A stretch of DNA of 11,292 bases from DATKMS01 sp041497995 (GCA_041497995.1 JBGQHM010000220.1:1-11292), one strand, 5' to 3'; shown: positions 1 through 6,648, counted from the stretch's first letter. Notes: generated by a model not told the origin, from the letters alone. Translations and numbers: made by a program.

Positions 1-51
1 GCATGCGCGCTCCTCTTGCGGTCCGCGCCCATCGCAGCGTACTCTGCGTAG

Positions 52-849
52 GTGCGCTACGATGCGCGCAGCATTGACGTCGGCATCCGCGAGGCGGTGG
101 AGCTCCTCAACCACATCCCAGGAGTGAGCACGCGCGCCAGCTGCGAAGGCGCCGGACCGCAACAGGGACGGCACGCTCATGCCACCCTCGCGTATGTCGC
201 GTTCCGCCATCCGCTGCCGTTGCGACTGCAAGACTTCCTGGTCACGCACCTTGGTGTTTTGGCAAGGATCGAGGACGACGGCATCTACTGCCGCTGGCCG
301 ATGCGTAACCGGGCGTTTCTCGGCTCGCTCGAATCGGCGACGCGTCACTACCTCTCTAACGCCGCCCGGGAGCAGTGCAACAGCCTGCGCTGGCCGCTGG
401 CCCGGCTCCGCGCCCAACTGGCCCGGCAGGTGGTGCGCGGGCATGCGGGTGCAATTGGCCTGTGTCTCGGCTGCGCCGAGTTGATCAGTGAACCCTGCAC
501 GGATCCCCATCAAGCGATCCCGTTGTTGCATCTCCGCCCTGACCTCCACGATCGGTGGTTCGCGGCGTTCGTTGCCCAGCCGGGAAACGCGCTGGAGTCG
601 ACGTTGATTGAAACCGAGGGCTGGGTACGTCTGCTCGCGCGCACCCAACGGGGCGATTTCGGCACCACCTTCCAGCGCCGCTGGCTACGCTATCGCGCGC
701 AGCGCCTCAGCGATCTCACGACACGAGAGATCCGTCACGGCGTAGAGACGGCGCGGCGCCAAGGCCTGCCAATCGATTTCTTCCACGACGGCACCCACGC
801 CGTCTTCGTTTGGACCGGAACCGGCGGGGAACGCGTCCCGGTTGGCTAG
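52..849 (+). CDS. Conserved-looking hypothetical protein, cysteine-containing, 265 aa
   Basis: I do not recognise this protein. It is 265 residues long. The N-terminus reads as a helix leading into a PGVSTRASCEG stretch (residues 23-33) and then a strand-like HATLAYVAF (43-51). Small uncharacterised proteins with a 'PG..T..SCEG' signature exist, but I cannot name the family with confidence. Cysteines lie at 31, 80, 109, 138, 141 and 149. The CLGC at 138-141 followed by C149 could bind a metal, but this is not a proven motif. There is no signal peptide or membrane segment, and Arg is abundant. GTG at 52 is the only possible upstream limit, because an in-frame TAG (49-51) directly precedes it. 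No Shine-Dalgarno sequence is visible there, so the true start could be later. The reading frame is long and its composition is protein-like. It converges on dxr, and the two stop codons share the bases CTAG (846-849). Confidence 0.72.
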   Translation: MRYDARSIDVGIREAVELLNHIPGVSTRASCEGAGPQQGRHAHATLAYVAFRHPLPLRLQDFLVTHLGVLARIEDDGIYCRWPMRNRAFLGSLESATRHYLSNAAREQCNSLRWPLARLRAQLARQVVRGHAGAIGLCLGCAELISEPCTDPHQAIPLLHLRPDLHDRWFAAFVAQPGNALESTLIETEGWVRLLARTQRGDFGTTFQRRWLRYRAQRLSDLTTREIRHGVETARRQGLPIDFFHDGTHAVFVWTGTGGERVPVG

Positions 850-2024
850 ACTGCCGCTGCCCGCGCTTCTGCTGGGTCGATGCGCTTGCCGGCCTGTTTC
901 CGCGCCCAACGGTCCGCGGCCAGGAGTGTATCGAGGTCTTTCGCTACCAAAGGTACATGGGCATCGAGGACTTCGCCCAAGATGCGGGGAATGTCGAGAA
1001 ACTGCAGCGCGCCGTCTAGGAAGGCGGCCACGACGACCTCGTTCGCAGCGTTCAAGACGGCGGGCACCGTTCCCCCGGCTTGCAACGCGCGATACGCCAA
1101 GCTCAGGCAACGGAACTTTGCGAGGTCCGGCTCGGCAAACTCTAGGTTGCCGGCCTGCGCGAGGTTGAGCGCGGGCAGGTGATCGAGGGGCAGCCGGTCG
1201 GGATAGGCGAGAATGTAGGCGATGGGAATCGACATATCGGGTATCCCGAGCTGCGCCAGCACCGAACCGTCGATGTACTCAACCATTGAGTGGACGATGC
1301 TTTGCGGGTGGATGACCACAGCGATCCGCTCGGGCGGCAAGCCGAACAGCCAGTGTGCCTCGATCACCTCGAGCCCCTTGTTCATGAGCGTGGCGGAGTC
1401 GATCGTGATCTTGTTGCCCATCTTCCACGTCGGGTGCCGCAGGGCATCTTCGCGAGTCACCGCCCGCAACTCGTTCAGCGGCCGGCGCAGAAACGGCCCG
1501 CCCGATGCGGTAAGAATGATGCGCCGCACCTCGTCGCGCCGGTGGCCGCGGAGCACTTGAAAGATGGCGTTGTGCTCACTGTCCAGCGGGAACAGGTCCA
1601 CGCCCGCCTGACGCGCCGCGCGCGTGACCAACTCCCCGGCAACAACCAGAACTTCCTTGTTGGCCAGCGCGACATGTTTGCCGGCCTCGATGGCCCGCAA
1701 CGTCGGCACCAGTCCCAATGCGCCAACCAGCGCCGCTACCACGAGCTCAGCTCGAGGAGCGGTTGCCACCGCCTGCAGTCCCTCAGCCCCGCATGCAATT
1801 TCGCCACTGAACTCCGGCACCAATCGGGCCAGTTGATCGGCGCCAGTGTGGTCCCCCACGGCGACAAGCGCGGGCCGAAACTGGCGCACCTGCTCGGCCA
1901 GGCGCTCGACATTTCTACCAGCTGCCAGTGCGACCACGGAGAAGCGTTCCGGAAAACGCGCCACGATGTCGAGCGTGGTCACGCCAATCGAACCAGTGGA
2001 CCCGAGAATCGCCAGCTGCTTCAT
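846..2024 (-). CDS. dxr: 1-deoxy-D-xylulose-5-phosphate reductoisomerase
   Basis: Dxr (IspC) is the cytoplasmic enzyme that rearranges and reduces 1-deoxy-D-xylulose 5-phosphate to 2-C-methyl-D-erythritol 4-phosphate with NADPH. This is the committed step of the MEP isoprenoid pathway and the target of fosmidomycin. The 392 residues match the usual length. Seen directly: the N-terminal Rossmann motif GSTGSIG (8-14); LANKE (120-124); PLDSEHNAIF (146-155), giving metal ligands D148 and E150; TASGG (172-176); HPTWKMGNKITIDSATLMNKGLEVIEAH (197-224), with H197 and third metal ligand E219; HPQSIVHSMVEY (239-250); and the helical C-terminal domain with LNAANE (324-329). The numbering compares with D150, E152 and E231 of the E. 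coli enzyme. All key residues are present. The gene lies 53 bp downstream of the carboxypeptidase gene on the same strand, so it probably belongs to that operon. No good Shine-Dalgarno precedes its ATG. It is not next to other MEP genes in this window. Confidence 0.98.
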   Translation of the reverse strand: MKQLAILGSTGSIGVTTLDIVARFPERFSVVALAAGRNVERLAEQVRQFRPALVAVGDHTGADQLARLVPEFSGEIACGAEGLQAVATAPRAELVVAALVGALGLVPTLRAIEAGKHVALANKEVLVVAGELVTRAARQAGVDLFPLDSEHNAIFQVLRGHRRDEVRRIILTASGGPFLRRPLNELRAVTREDALRHPTWKMGNKITIDSATLMNKGLEVIEAHWLFGLPPERIAVVIHPQSIVHSMVEYIDGSVLAQLGIPDMSIPIAYILAYPDRLPLDHLPALNLAQAGNLEFAEPDLAKFRCLSLAYRALQAGGTVPAVLNAANEVVVAAFLDGALQFLDIPRILGEVLDAHVPLVAKDLDTLLAADRWARKQAGKRIDPAEARAAAV

Positions 2025-2077
2025 GGGTAGTGCCGGGACCCTAGCACAGATCGCTCGGATAAATCTTCAATTCGGAA

Positions 2078-3244
2078 TCAGAACAGCCGATCCCAAAGTG
2101 AGGTCTGCTTCTCCGCTGCTTCCGCAGCTAGTGCAGGGACCTTTCCGACGACAACGTCGCCTTCCTTCACTACGACTTCACCAATCGGATCGTTCACTTT
2201 GACGGGGGCATGCAGGTCGCCGGAGAGTGCCAACTCGACAGCGAAGTTGCGCTTCTCGCCGCGCTTGGCGAGCACGCTGACGTTGCCGCCAGCGACGACG
2301 CGGACGAAGTGCGGGGTGCCGCCCTGCACCGCTACGTCGTTGGCCACCGTGTCGCCCCGCTTCACCGCCACCGTCGCCTTGTAGTCCGCCAACCCCTTGT
2401 TCAACAGCTTGGCGGCCTCTGCAAAGCAATCATGCTTCTGTGGTGCACCGAGAACAACGGTGATGAGCCGCAGGCCGTCGCGCTGACCGGTGGCGGTGAC
2501 GTTGAAGCCCGCCTCGCGATAGTAGCCGGTCTTCAAACCATCCACCCATGTGGTTTCGCGCACAAGCCGATTGGTGTTCGTGAGGGTCATGGTGCCTTGA
2601 CGAAAAGGCGCTTCCTTCGTGCCGGCCCATTTCATGACCTCCGGAAACGTGACCAGCTCCCGGGCCAGCGTCGCCAGATCGGCCGCGCTGCTCATGTCAG
2701 GCAGCTGCCCCTTTCCCGGAGGCAGCCCGTGCACACTGTGGTAGGCGGTGTCCTTCATGCCGAGCTGTTTGGCACGTTCGTTCATCAGGTCGACGAACGC
2801 CTCGCTCGATCCCGCAACCGCCTCGGCCACAGCCACCGACGCATCGTTCGCCGAGTGGATCATGATCGCCTGCATCATCTCTGACAGCGGGAACACCTCA
2901 CCCTGCTTCAGATAGACCTGTGAGCCCCCGATCCTGCTGGCCCAAGCCGATGTGGTGATGGGGTCATCCCAATGCAAGCTGCCGTCGCGTACCCGTTCAG
3001 CAACCAGCAAGATCAGCATCATCTTCGTCATGGACGCTGGTGGCGCCTTGAGGTGCGGGTTCTTCTCGAACATAACCGTCCCTGATCCCGCATCGATCAA
3101 TATCGCGGCGCGGTAGATCTCCGCATCCGCCGCGCGTGGCACCTTATCCGCCGGCGCCTGGCGGAGAATCCGCTTGGCTTCAACAGTTGTCGTCGACAGC
3201 AGCGCAAGCGCTGCGGTCATCGAGACACACCGCCACACGTTCAT
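2078..3244 (-). CDS. D-alanyl-D-alanine carboxypeptidase, PBP5/6 (S11) family
   Basis: This is a low-molecular-weight penicillin-binding protein. It removes the terminal D-Ala from peptidoglycan pentapeptides in the periplasm and so limits cross-linking. The 388 residues show an N-terminal Sec signal (hydrophobic run about 7-19, likely cleavage after VEA at 21-23). All three S11 active-site motifs follow: SMTK (S71 nucleophile, K74), SAN (131-133) and KTG (238-240). From about 290 to 366 there is a beta-rich PBP5 C-terminal domain with a VKRGD start and a 'PVKVNDPIGEVVV' segment. The last residues (TSLWDRLF) could form the short amphipathic helix that anchors this family to the membrane. A longer frame opens at 3307, but ATG 3244 is preferred. 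It has AAGGAG (3253-3258) eight bases upstream and begins exactly at the signal peptide, whereas the longer version would overlap the preceding gene. The upstream small gene ends 14 bp before this start, and dxr follows after 53 bp. Confidence 0.96.
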   Translation of the reverse strand: MNVWRCVSMTAALALLSTTTVEAKRILRQAPADKVPRAADAEIYRAAILIDAGSGTVMFEKNPHLKAPPASMTKMMLILLVAERVRDGSLHWDDPITTSAWASRIGGSQVYLKQGEVFPLSEMMQAIMIHSANDASVAVAEAVAGSSEAFVDLMNERAKQLGMKDTAYHSVHGLPPGKGQLPDMSSAADLATLARELVTFPEVMKWAGTKEAPFRQGTMTLTNTNRLVRETTWVDGLKTGYYREAGFNVTATGQRDGLRLITVVLGAPQKHDCFAEAAKLLNKGLADYKATVAVKRGDTVANDVAVQGGTPHFVRVVAGGNVSVLAKRGEKRNFAVELALSGDLHAPVKVNDPIGEVVVKEGDVVVGKVPALAAEAAEKQTSLWDRLF

Positions 3245-3258
3245 GGTTCCAACTCCTT

Positions 3259-3483
3259 TTACGCCCCCCGCGTTGCTTTCAGCTGCTCTTCCAACACGGA
3301 TAGCCACTCATCGATCGGCACCTGCGCATCGACGATGATTTCGTACTTGCCGTTCGGGAGGCGCCGCACACCACCCGGCACAGCCGGACGGAGCGGAATG
3401 ATGACGGCCTCGCGCGAAATGTCGAGGCGCTCGAGGACCGTGAAGATTTTCTCGATTTCGTTGAGAGTCACCGCCGTCAGCAT
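3259..3483 (-). CDS. Small hypothetical protein upstream of the carboxypeptidase gene, 74-75 aa
   Basis: This is an unrecognised small soluble protein. Its predicted layout is an alpha helix (EIEKIFTVLERLD), a strand (AVIIPLRP), a beta hairpin (RRLPNGKYEIIVDAQV) and an amphipathic C-terminal helix (IDEWLSVLEEQLKA). It has no signal peptide, membrane segment or cysteine, so it is likely cytoplasmic. Two starts are possible: GTG at 3486 or the adjacent ATG at 3483. ATG 3483 is chosen because its A is shared with the TGA of a putative 12-codon leader frame, a typical coupling arrangement (TGATG). Neither start has a good Shine-Dalgarno of its own. The stop lies 14 bp before the carboxypeptidase start, and the carboxypeptidase ribosome-binding site sits immediately after the TAA, which indicates an operon. 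The alpha-beta-beta-alpha layout and the tight spacing support a real gene, but the function is unknown. Confidence 0.62.
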   Translation of the reverse strand: MLTAVTLNEIEKIFTVLERLDISREAVIIPLRPAVPGGVRRLPNGKYEIIVDAQVPIDEWLSVLEEQLKATRGA

Positions 3484-3521
3484 CACGATCGGCTCGCCCC
3501 GCTGGGGCTGACACTAGTCAT
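3483..3521 (-). CDS. Possible 12-codon leader peptide (MTSVSPSGASRS)
   Basis: A very short frame starts at ATG 3521 and ends with TGA at 3483-3485. It has a strong Shine-Dalgarno, GGAGGT (3531-3536), nine bases upstream. Its stop overlaps the ATG of the following 74-residue protein as TGATG, the arrangement expected for translational coupling. The downstream gene has no good ribosome-binding site of its own, so the leader would explain how ribosomes reach it. The peptide is serine-rich (five of twelve residues), with no run of a single regulatory amino acid as in amino-acid attenuators. This is an inference from layout only. The GGAGGT could be chance, and the frame is too short for coding statistics. 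Confidence 0.33.
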   Translation of the reverse strand: MTSVSPSGASRS

Positions 3522-3617
3522 ATCCGCCGCACCTCCACCCAACGGACGGAGATGCTATCAGATCACGCGCAGGGCCGGAAGGATGTTGGCGCCGTGCGGC
3601 GCTTGTCTGGGCTAGCG

Positions 3618-4697
3618 TCAACTGGCTTCGGCCAGCCGTGCCATTTTTGCGATCTCCGCGTGGCGGGCGTCGAACTCCTCGGCGACTTGCTCGTCCTTGT
3701 CAGACATCGCCTGTACGTCGACGTTGGCGTACCCGAGGATGCCCATCGTTTCGTAGCCCTTGCGGATCTTCGGACCCCAGAGGCCGACGTCTTTGATGAT
3801 GGGGACGATGCGGCTGAAGAGCGCCGAGCGGTAGTTTTGCATGAAGCCCGACTCCAGCATGTGCGCAGCGCACTCATCGACGGGCAAACCGAGCGTCTCC
3901 CATACTTCCTCCGCCTGGAATCGGTCGCGCATCAGGTAGCATGCTTCCACCGCAAACTCCTCGCGCTCGTCGCGCTCGGCCTGCGTCAATTTCGGGTAGT
4001 AGTCCCGCAGGGCGAACCGCCCGAACGCCACGTGCCGCGCCTCGTCTTGCATGACGTAGGCGTTGACCGCCGCAGCCAACGGGTTCTTCGATTGATCGCG
4101 GATCTGCGCAAAGGCCGCCAGCGCCAGCCCCTCGATCAGCACCTGCATGCCAAGGTACGTCATGTCCCAGCGTGAGTCGCTCAGCACGTTGTCGAGCAGT
4201 CGCTGCAGCGTCGGCGTGATCGGGTAGGCCAGCTCGAACTTCTCGTGCAGCAGCCGCGAGTACGACTCCACGTGGCGCGCCTCGTCGATCACCTGAGTCG
4301 CGGCGTAGAACTTCGCGTCGATGTGCGGCACTTGCTGCACGATCTTCGCGGTGCAGATGAGCGCACCCTGCTCGCCGTGCAGAAACTGCGACAGCTGCCA
4401 CGACTGGAAGTGGCGCCGCAAGTTAGCTTTCTCCGCGGACGTCAGACGCTCGAACACCTTGGAGCCAAACAGCGGAATGGATTCATCGGGGAGTTGCTCG
4501 GGATTCTCCGGATCGAGGTTCTGCGACCAGTCGATGCGCACATCGGCGTCCCACTGCCGCTGCTTGCCCTTGGCGTAGAGCTTCAGCAACGAGTCGCGGC
4601 CGTCTTCGTACTCCCACCGGAAGGTGGTGTCGAAGGTGCCGGGCACATTCCACTCAGTGCCATCGGCCGGTCGTGCGTAGCGGTCCTCTGTCGCCAT
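3618..4697 (-). CDS. R2-like diiron ferritin-fold protein (putative oxygenase/oxidase)
   Basis: This is a putative diiron enzyme of the ferritin/ribonucleotide reductase R2-like superfamily, 359 residues, cytoplasmic. Six helix-borne ligands are visible in canonical order: E109 (HGEQGAL), E139 and H142 (DEARHVESY), E189 (LIEGLAL), and E219 and H222 (DEARHVAFG). The N-terminal 'LYAKGKQRQWD...IDW' segment (40-57) resembles the opening of R2lox and other R2-like oxidases. A tyrosine, Y146, lies four residues after H142, the spacing of the radical tyrosine in class I R2. Proteins of this type activate O2, but the substrate here is unknown. No nrdA is adjacent, so an RNR role is unlikely. ATG 4697 is chosen over an upstream in-frame start at 4742 because AGGAGG (4704-4709) lies six bases before it, and the longer form would overlap the preceding gene. 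That gene, a VOC protein, ends 41 bp upstream, which suggests one transcript. Confidence 0.87.
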   Translation of the reverse strand: MATEDRYARPADGTEWNVPGTFDTTFRWEYEDGRDSLLKLYAKGKQRQWDADVRIDWSQNLDPENPEQLPDESIPLFGSKVFERLTSAEKANLRRHFQSWQLSQFLHGEQGALICTAKIVQQVPHIDAKFYAATQVIDEARHVESYSRLLHEKFELAYPITPTLQRLLDNVLSDSRWDMTYLGMQVLIEGLALAAFAQIRDQSKNPLAAAVNAYVMQDEARHVAFGRFALRDYYPKLTQAERDEREEFAVEACYLMRDRFQAEEVWETLGLPVDECAAHMLESGFMQNYRSALFSRIVPIIKDVGLWGPKIRKGYETMGILGYANVDVQAMSDKDEQVAEEFDARHAEIAKMARLAEAS

Positions 4698-4738
4698 CGT
4701 GATCCTCCTCAAATCGGAATGCGCGGCGGGTAGGCTGA

Positions 4739-5284
4739 TCACCCCGCCTTGGCCAGCGCCGGTCGTTCGGTCGGCTGGTGCACAGTAATTCGGGGCGGGT
4801 TGGTGTCGAGCGGTGGGTGCGGGTTGGTCAGCAACTGCAGCGCCTCCTCACGGTCGGCGGCCGTCATCGCCTGCGTCGTCGTGCAGAACTCGACCAAGAT
4901 GCCGTTCGGATCGACGGTGTAGATGGACTGACACCAACCGTGGTCGATCTCATGCACCAGCAGGCCGTGGTCATTCCACCGCCGCCGGCGCGTGTCGAGG
5001 TCGTTCAGATCAGCCGCGCGGAACGCGATGTGGTTCACCCAAATCGGCAGGCCCATGCCCGTCGATAGTGCGGGTGACCACTTGTCGCCGATGCTCTCGT
5101 CATGCAGATCCCAGAACGCAATGTACTCGTCCTTGCTGATCTCATAGAAGGCGTGCTTCGCCCAGCCGCCGCCCTCGGTCGGATTGGCGATGACCTTCAC
5201 CAGCTCGAATCCCATCGCCTCGCTGTAGAACTTATGCGTCGCGTGCAGATCCCGCGTCGCGACCGCAGTGTGATGAAAACCCAT
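4739..5284 (-). CDS. VOC superfamily protein (glyoxalase/extradiol dioxygenase fold)
   Basis: This is a 181-residue vicinal-oxygen-chelate metalloprotein, cytoplasmic. Two beta-alpha-beta-beta-beta modules are evident. The first starts GFHHTAVATRDLHATHKFYSEAMGF (2-26) and the second WVNHIAFRAADLNDLDTRRRRW (82-103), ending IYTVDPNGILVEF (121-133). The likely metal site is H5, H85 and E132, the two-histidine-one-carboxylate pattern of type I extradiol dioxygenases and related enzymes. A residue from the first module may contribute a fourth ligand, as in glyoxalase I. VOC members include glyoxalases, ring-cleaving dioxygenases, epimerases and resistance proteins, so the reaction cannot be named. 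The C-terminal tail from about 150 is Pro-rich and probably disordered. A longer frame opens at 5518, but ATG 5284 is right: GGAGG (5290-5294) precedes it by five bases, and the VOC fold begins at once. It lies 41 bp upstream of the diiron gene, so both may act on one substrate. Confidence 0.9.
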   Translation of the reverse strand: MGFHHTAVATRDLHATHKFYSEAMGFELVKVIANPTEGGGWAKHAFYEISKDEYIAFWDLHDESIGDKWSPALSTGMGLPIWVNHIAFRAADLNDLDTRRRRWNDHGLLVHEIDHGWCQSIYTVDPNGILVEFCTTTQAMTAADREEALQLLTNPHPPLDTNPPRITVHQPTERPALAKAG

Positions 5285-5310
5285 GTGTCCCTCCGTTGCG
5301 CTCCCGTTGA

Positions 5311-5340
5311 GGTGTACGCCGAACGACTCTCGCGTTGCAA
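5311..5340 (-). promoter_or_regulatory. Weak candidate promoter of the VOC-diiron gene pair
   Basis: On the minus strand, TTGCAA (5335-5340), an 18-base spacer and TACACC (5311-5316) lie 26 bases before ATG 5284. The similarity in sequence and spacing to the element upstream of the serine hydrolase is the main reason to list it. If real, the VOC-diiron pair has its own promoter. Confidence 0.27.
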
Positions 5341-5387
5341 GGGAAACAGCAACCAACCGCCACTGCACACCAGATCGAGTCCGATCG

Positions 5388-6581
5388 TCACTCAGCGGCC
5401 AACGCCGCCGCCAGGCTGGATATCGCCACACCGCGGCGCGCTTGACGCACCGGATGCCGGTCGAAGCCGTTGGTGCAGTAGCCGAGCGAGATCCCACTCT
5501 CGGGATCCCCCCAAGCAAGTTGGCCGCCGGCGCCGTTGTGGCCGAACATCAGCGCTGAGCCGGTGTGGCCGAAGCCGCGGTACGTGCGATCGCCGTCGCC
5601 GGCAACGATCAGACCGAGCGCGCGATTGGCCCGCTTGCGAAAGATCGGATCGGTCAGATCACCACTGCGGATCTCGCGCACCATGCGAATGGTATCCCTC
5701 TTCCACACCTGCGTCCCGTCGTGGGCGCGGCCCTCGGCGAGCAACACTTGATAGAACAGCGCGAGATCGCCCGCGGTCATCACCCCGCCACCGCCTGGCA
5801 CGCCGACCTCGCGAAAGGGTGCTTGGTTGAAGGCTTGCAGGGCGTCTTCGGTCACCTCTCCTTCCGGGATCACGGGGAAACCAATCGCCTGCAGCTCCTC
5901 AGGAGTGGGCTTGCCGCCCACGTGGTTGATGTCGGCAAGCCGGCCGTGCAGCGCCGGCGGCAAGCCGACGTGCATGTCGGAGAGACCGAGCGGCTCGGCA
6001 ACCCGCGTGCGCACGAAATCGCGGTACGCCATGCCCGAGCGGCGCTCGATAATCTCGGCGATCACCCACATGCTCGACGTCGGGTGATACTCGAAGCGCG
6101 TGCCCGGCTCCCAGTTCAAACGCCAGCGCCGGAAACGGTCGAGCCGCTTGTCGCGGTCGGGCCAGTCGGTGGGGGTGAATGGCGCGTACGGAAAGCCGGC
6201 AGTGTGCGTGAACAGCTGCTCAACCGTTATGACCTCTTTGCCGTTCGTCCCGAACTCCGGGATGATGTCGGCGACCCGTTCGTCGGTCGACAGCTTGCCC
6301 TCCTGGATCAACAACCACGCCGCGGCCGAGGTGATCGCCTTGGTCGACGAGAACACCACAAAGAGCGTCTCGTTGCTGGCCGGCGCGGCCCGGCCGCCGT
6401 GTGTGACGCTACCGAAGCTGCGCATGCCCGCGATTCTCCCATGGCGCGCGACCGCGATCTGCACGGAGGGCAACAGACCATCGCGAACTTCCTTCGCGGC
6501 ACGCTGGAAAAGCGCCTCGAGCTTTTCGGCGTCGATACCGACACTCTGTGGGGACTCAGCGAAGAAGTGGGATGCGGGCAT
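5388..6581 (-). CDS. Serine hydrolase of the beta-lactamase class C/EstB family
   Basis: This is a 397-residue penicillin-recognising-fold hydrolase (beta-lactamase PF00144 type). The nucleophile motif is S78-S-T-K81 in FVVFSSTKAITS. The second motif is FEYHPTS, with Y165 as the candidate base and proline where class C beta-lactamases have the asparagine of YxN. The third is HNGAGG (H348-N-G), replacing KTG. HTAGFPY (126-132) and 'PGTRFEYHP' are typical of the family. No signal peptide is visible, which favours a cytoplasmic esterase, lactonase or amidohydrolase over a periplasmic beta-lactamase; the substrate is unknown. ATG 6581 has GGAGG (6588-6592) six bases upstream. The gene is 103 bp upstream of the VOC gene on the same strand, so it may be co-transcribed, although a possible promoter lies in that gap. 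It ends in a hydrophobic alanine-rich tail (SSLAAALAAE). Confidence 0.93.
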   Translation of the reverse strand: MPASHFFAESPQSVGIDAEKLEALFQRAAKEVRDGLLPSVQIAVARHGRIAGMRSFGSVTHGGRAAPASNETLFVVFSSTKAITSAAAWLLIQEGKLSTDERVADIIPEFGTNGKEVITVEQLFTHTAGFPYAPFTPTDWPDRDKRLDRFRRWRLNWEPGTRFEYHPTSSMWVIAEIIERRSGMAYRDFVRTRVAEPLGLSDMHVGLPPALHGRLADINHVGGKPTPEELQAIGFPVIPEGEVTEDALQAFNQAPFREVGVPGGGGVMTAGDLALFYQVLLAEGRAHDGTQVWKRDTIRMVREIRSGDLTDPIFRKRANRALGLIVAGDGDRTYRGFGHTGSALMFGHNGAGGQLAWGDPESGISLGYCTNGFDRHPVRQARRGVAISSLAAALAAE

Positions 6582-6618
6582 GACGTTCCTCCGATGACGG
6601 TTCCGTAGGATCGGCTCT

Positions 6619-6648
6619 GTTGTACGGAATGGACGTGGAGTGATGCAA
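6619..6648 (-). promoter_or_regulatory. Weak candidate promoter of the serine hydrolase gene
   Basis: On the minus strand, TTGCAT (6643-6648) is followed by an 18-base spacer and TACAAC (6619-6624), ending 37 bases before ATG 6581. It resembles the element before the VOC gene (TTGCAA, 18 bases, TACACC). Both boxes are imperfect matches to the sigma70 consensus. The rest of the 131-bp gap (6582-6712) holds no other clear signal. Confidence 0.28.

Noticed and set aside
1..51. Open in-frame codons ending in TAG at 49-51, possible tail of an upstream gene
   Set aside because: Only 16 codons are visible and they are not recognisable. They could be the end of a coding region or chance, so no feature is called. 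No ribosome-binding site or promoter is seen in these 51 bases.
1290..2030. Long plus-strand frame opposite dxr (246 codons), and similar long frames opposite the diiron, hydrolase and transglycosylase genes
   Set aside because: These are antisense shadows of well-identified genes. Their translations are Arg/Pro/Ser-rich with no recognisable motifs.
2025..2077. TTGAAG-like box between the carboxypeptidase gene and dxr as an internal promoter
   Set aside because: No matching -10 box at acceptable spacing. The gap is too short and the match too weak to support a call.
3245..3307. N-terminal extension of the carboxypeptidase to 3307
   Set aside because: It would overlap the small upstream gene and bury the signal peptide. 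AAGGAG at 3253-3258 fixes the start at 3244.
3589..3602. GCGCC-GTGC-GGCGC hairpin just downstream of the diiron gene stop
   Set aside because: The five-base stem is not followed by a T-run in the direction of transcription, and such short stems are frequent at this GC content. It is not supported as an intrinsic terminator.
5285..5518. N-terminal extension of the VOC protein to a start at 5518
   Set aside because: It is Arg/Ser-rich with no fold, and it overlaps the end of the serine hydrolase gene. The strong ribosome-binding site at 5290-5294 points to ATG 5284.
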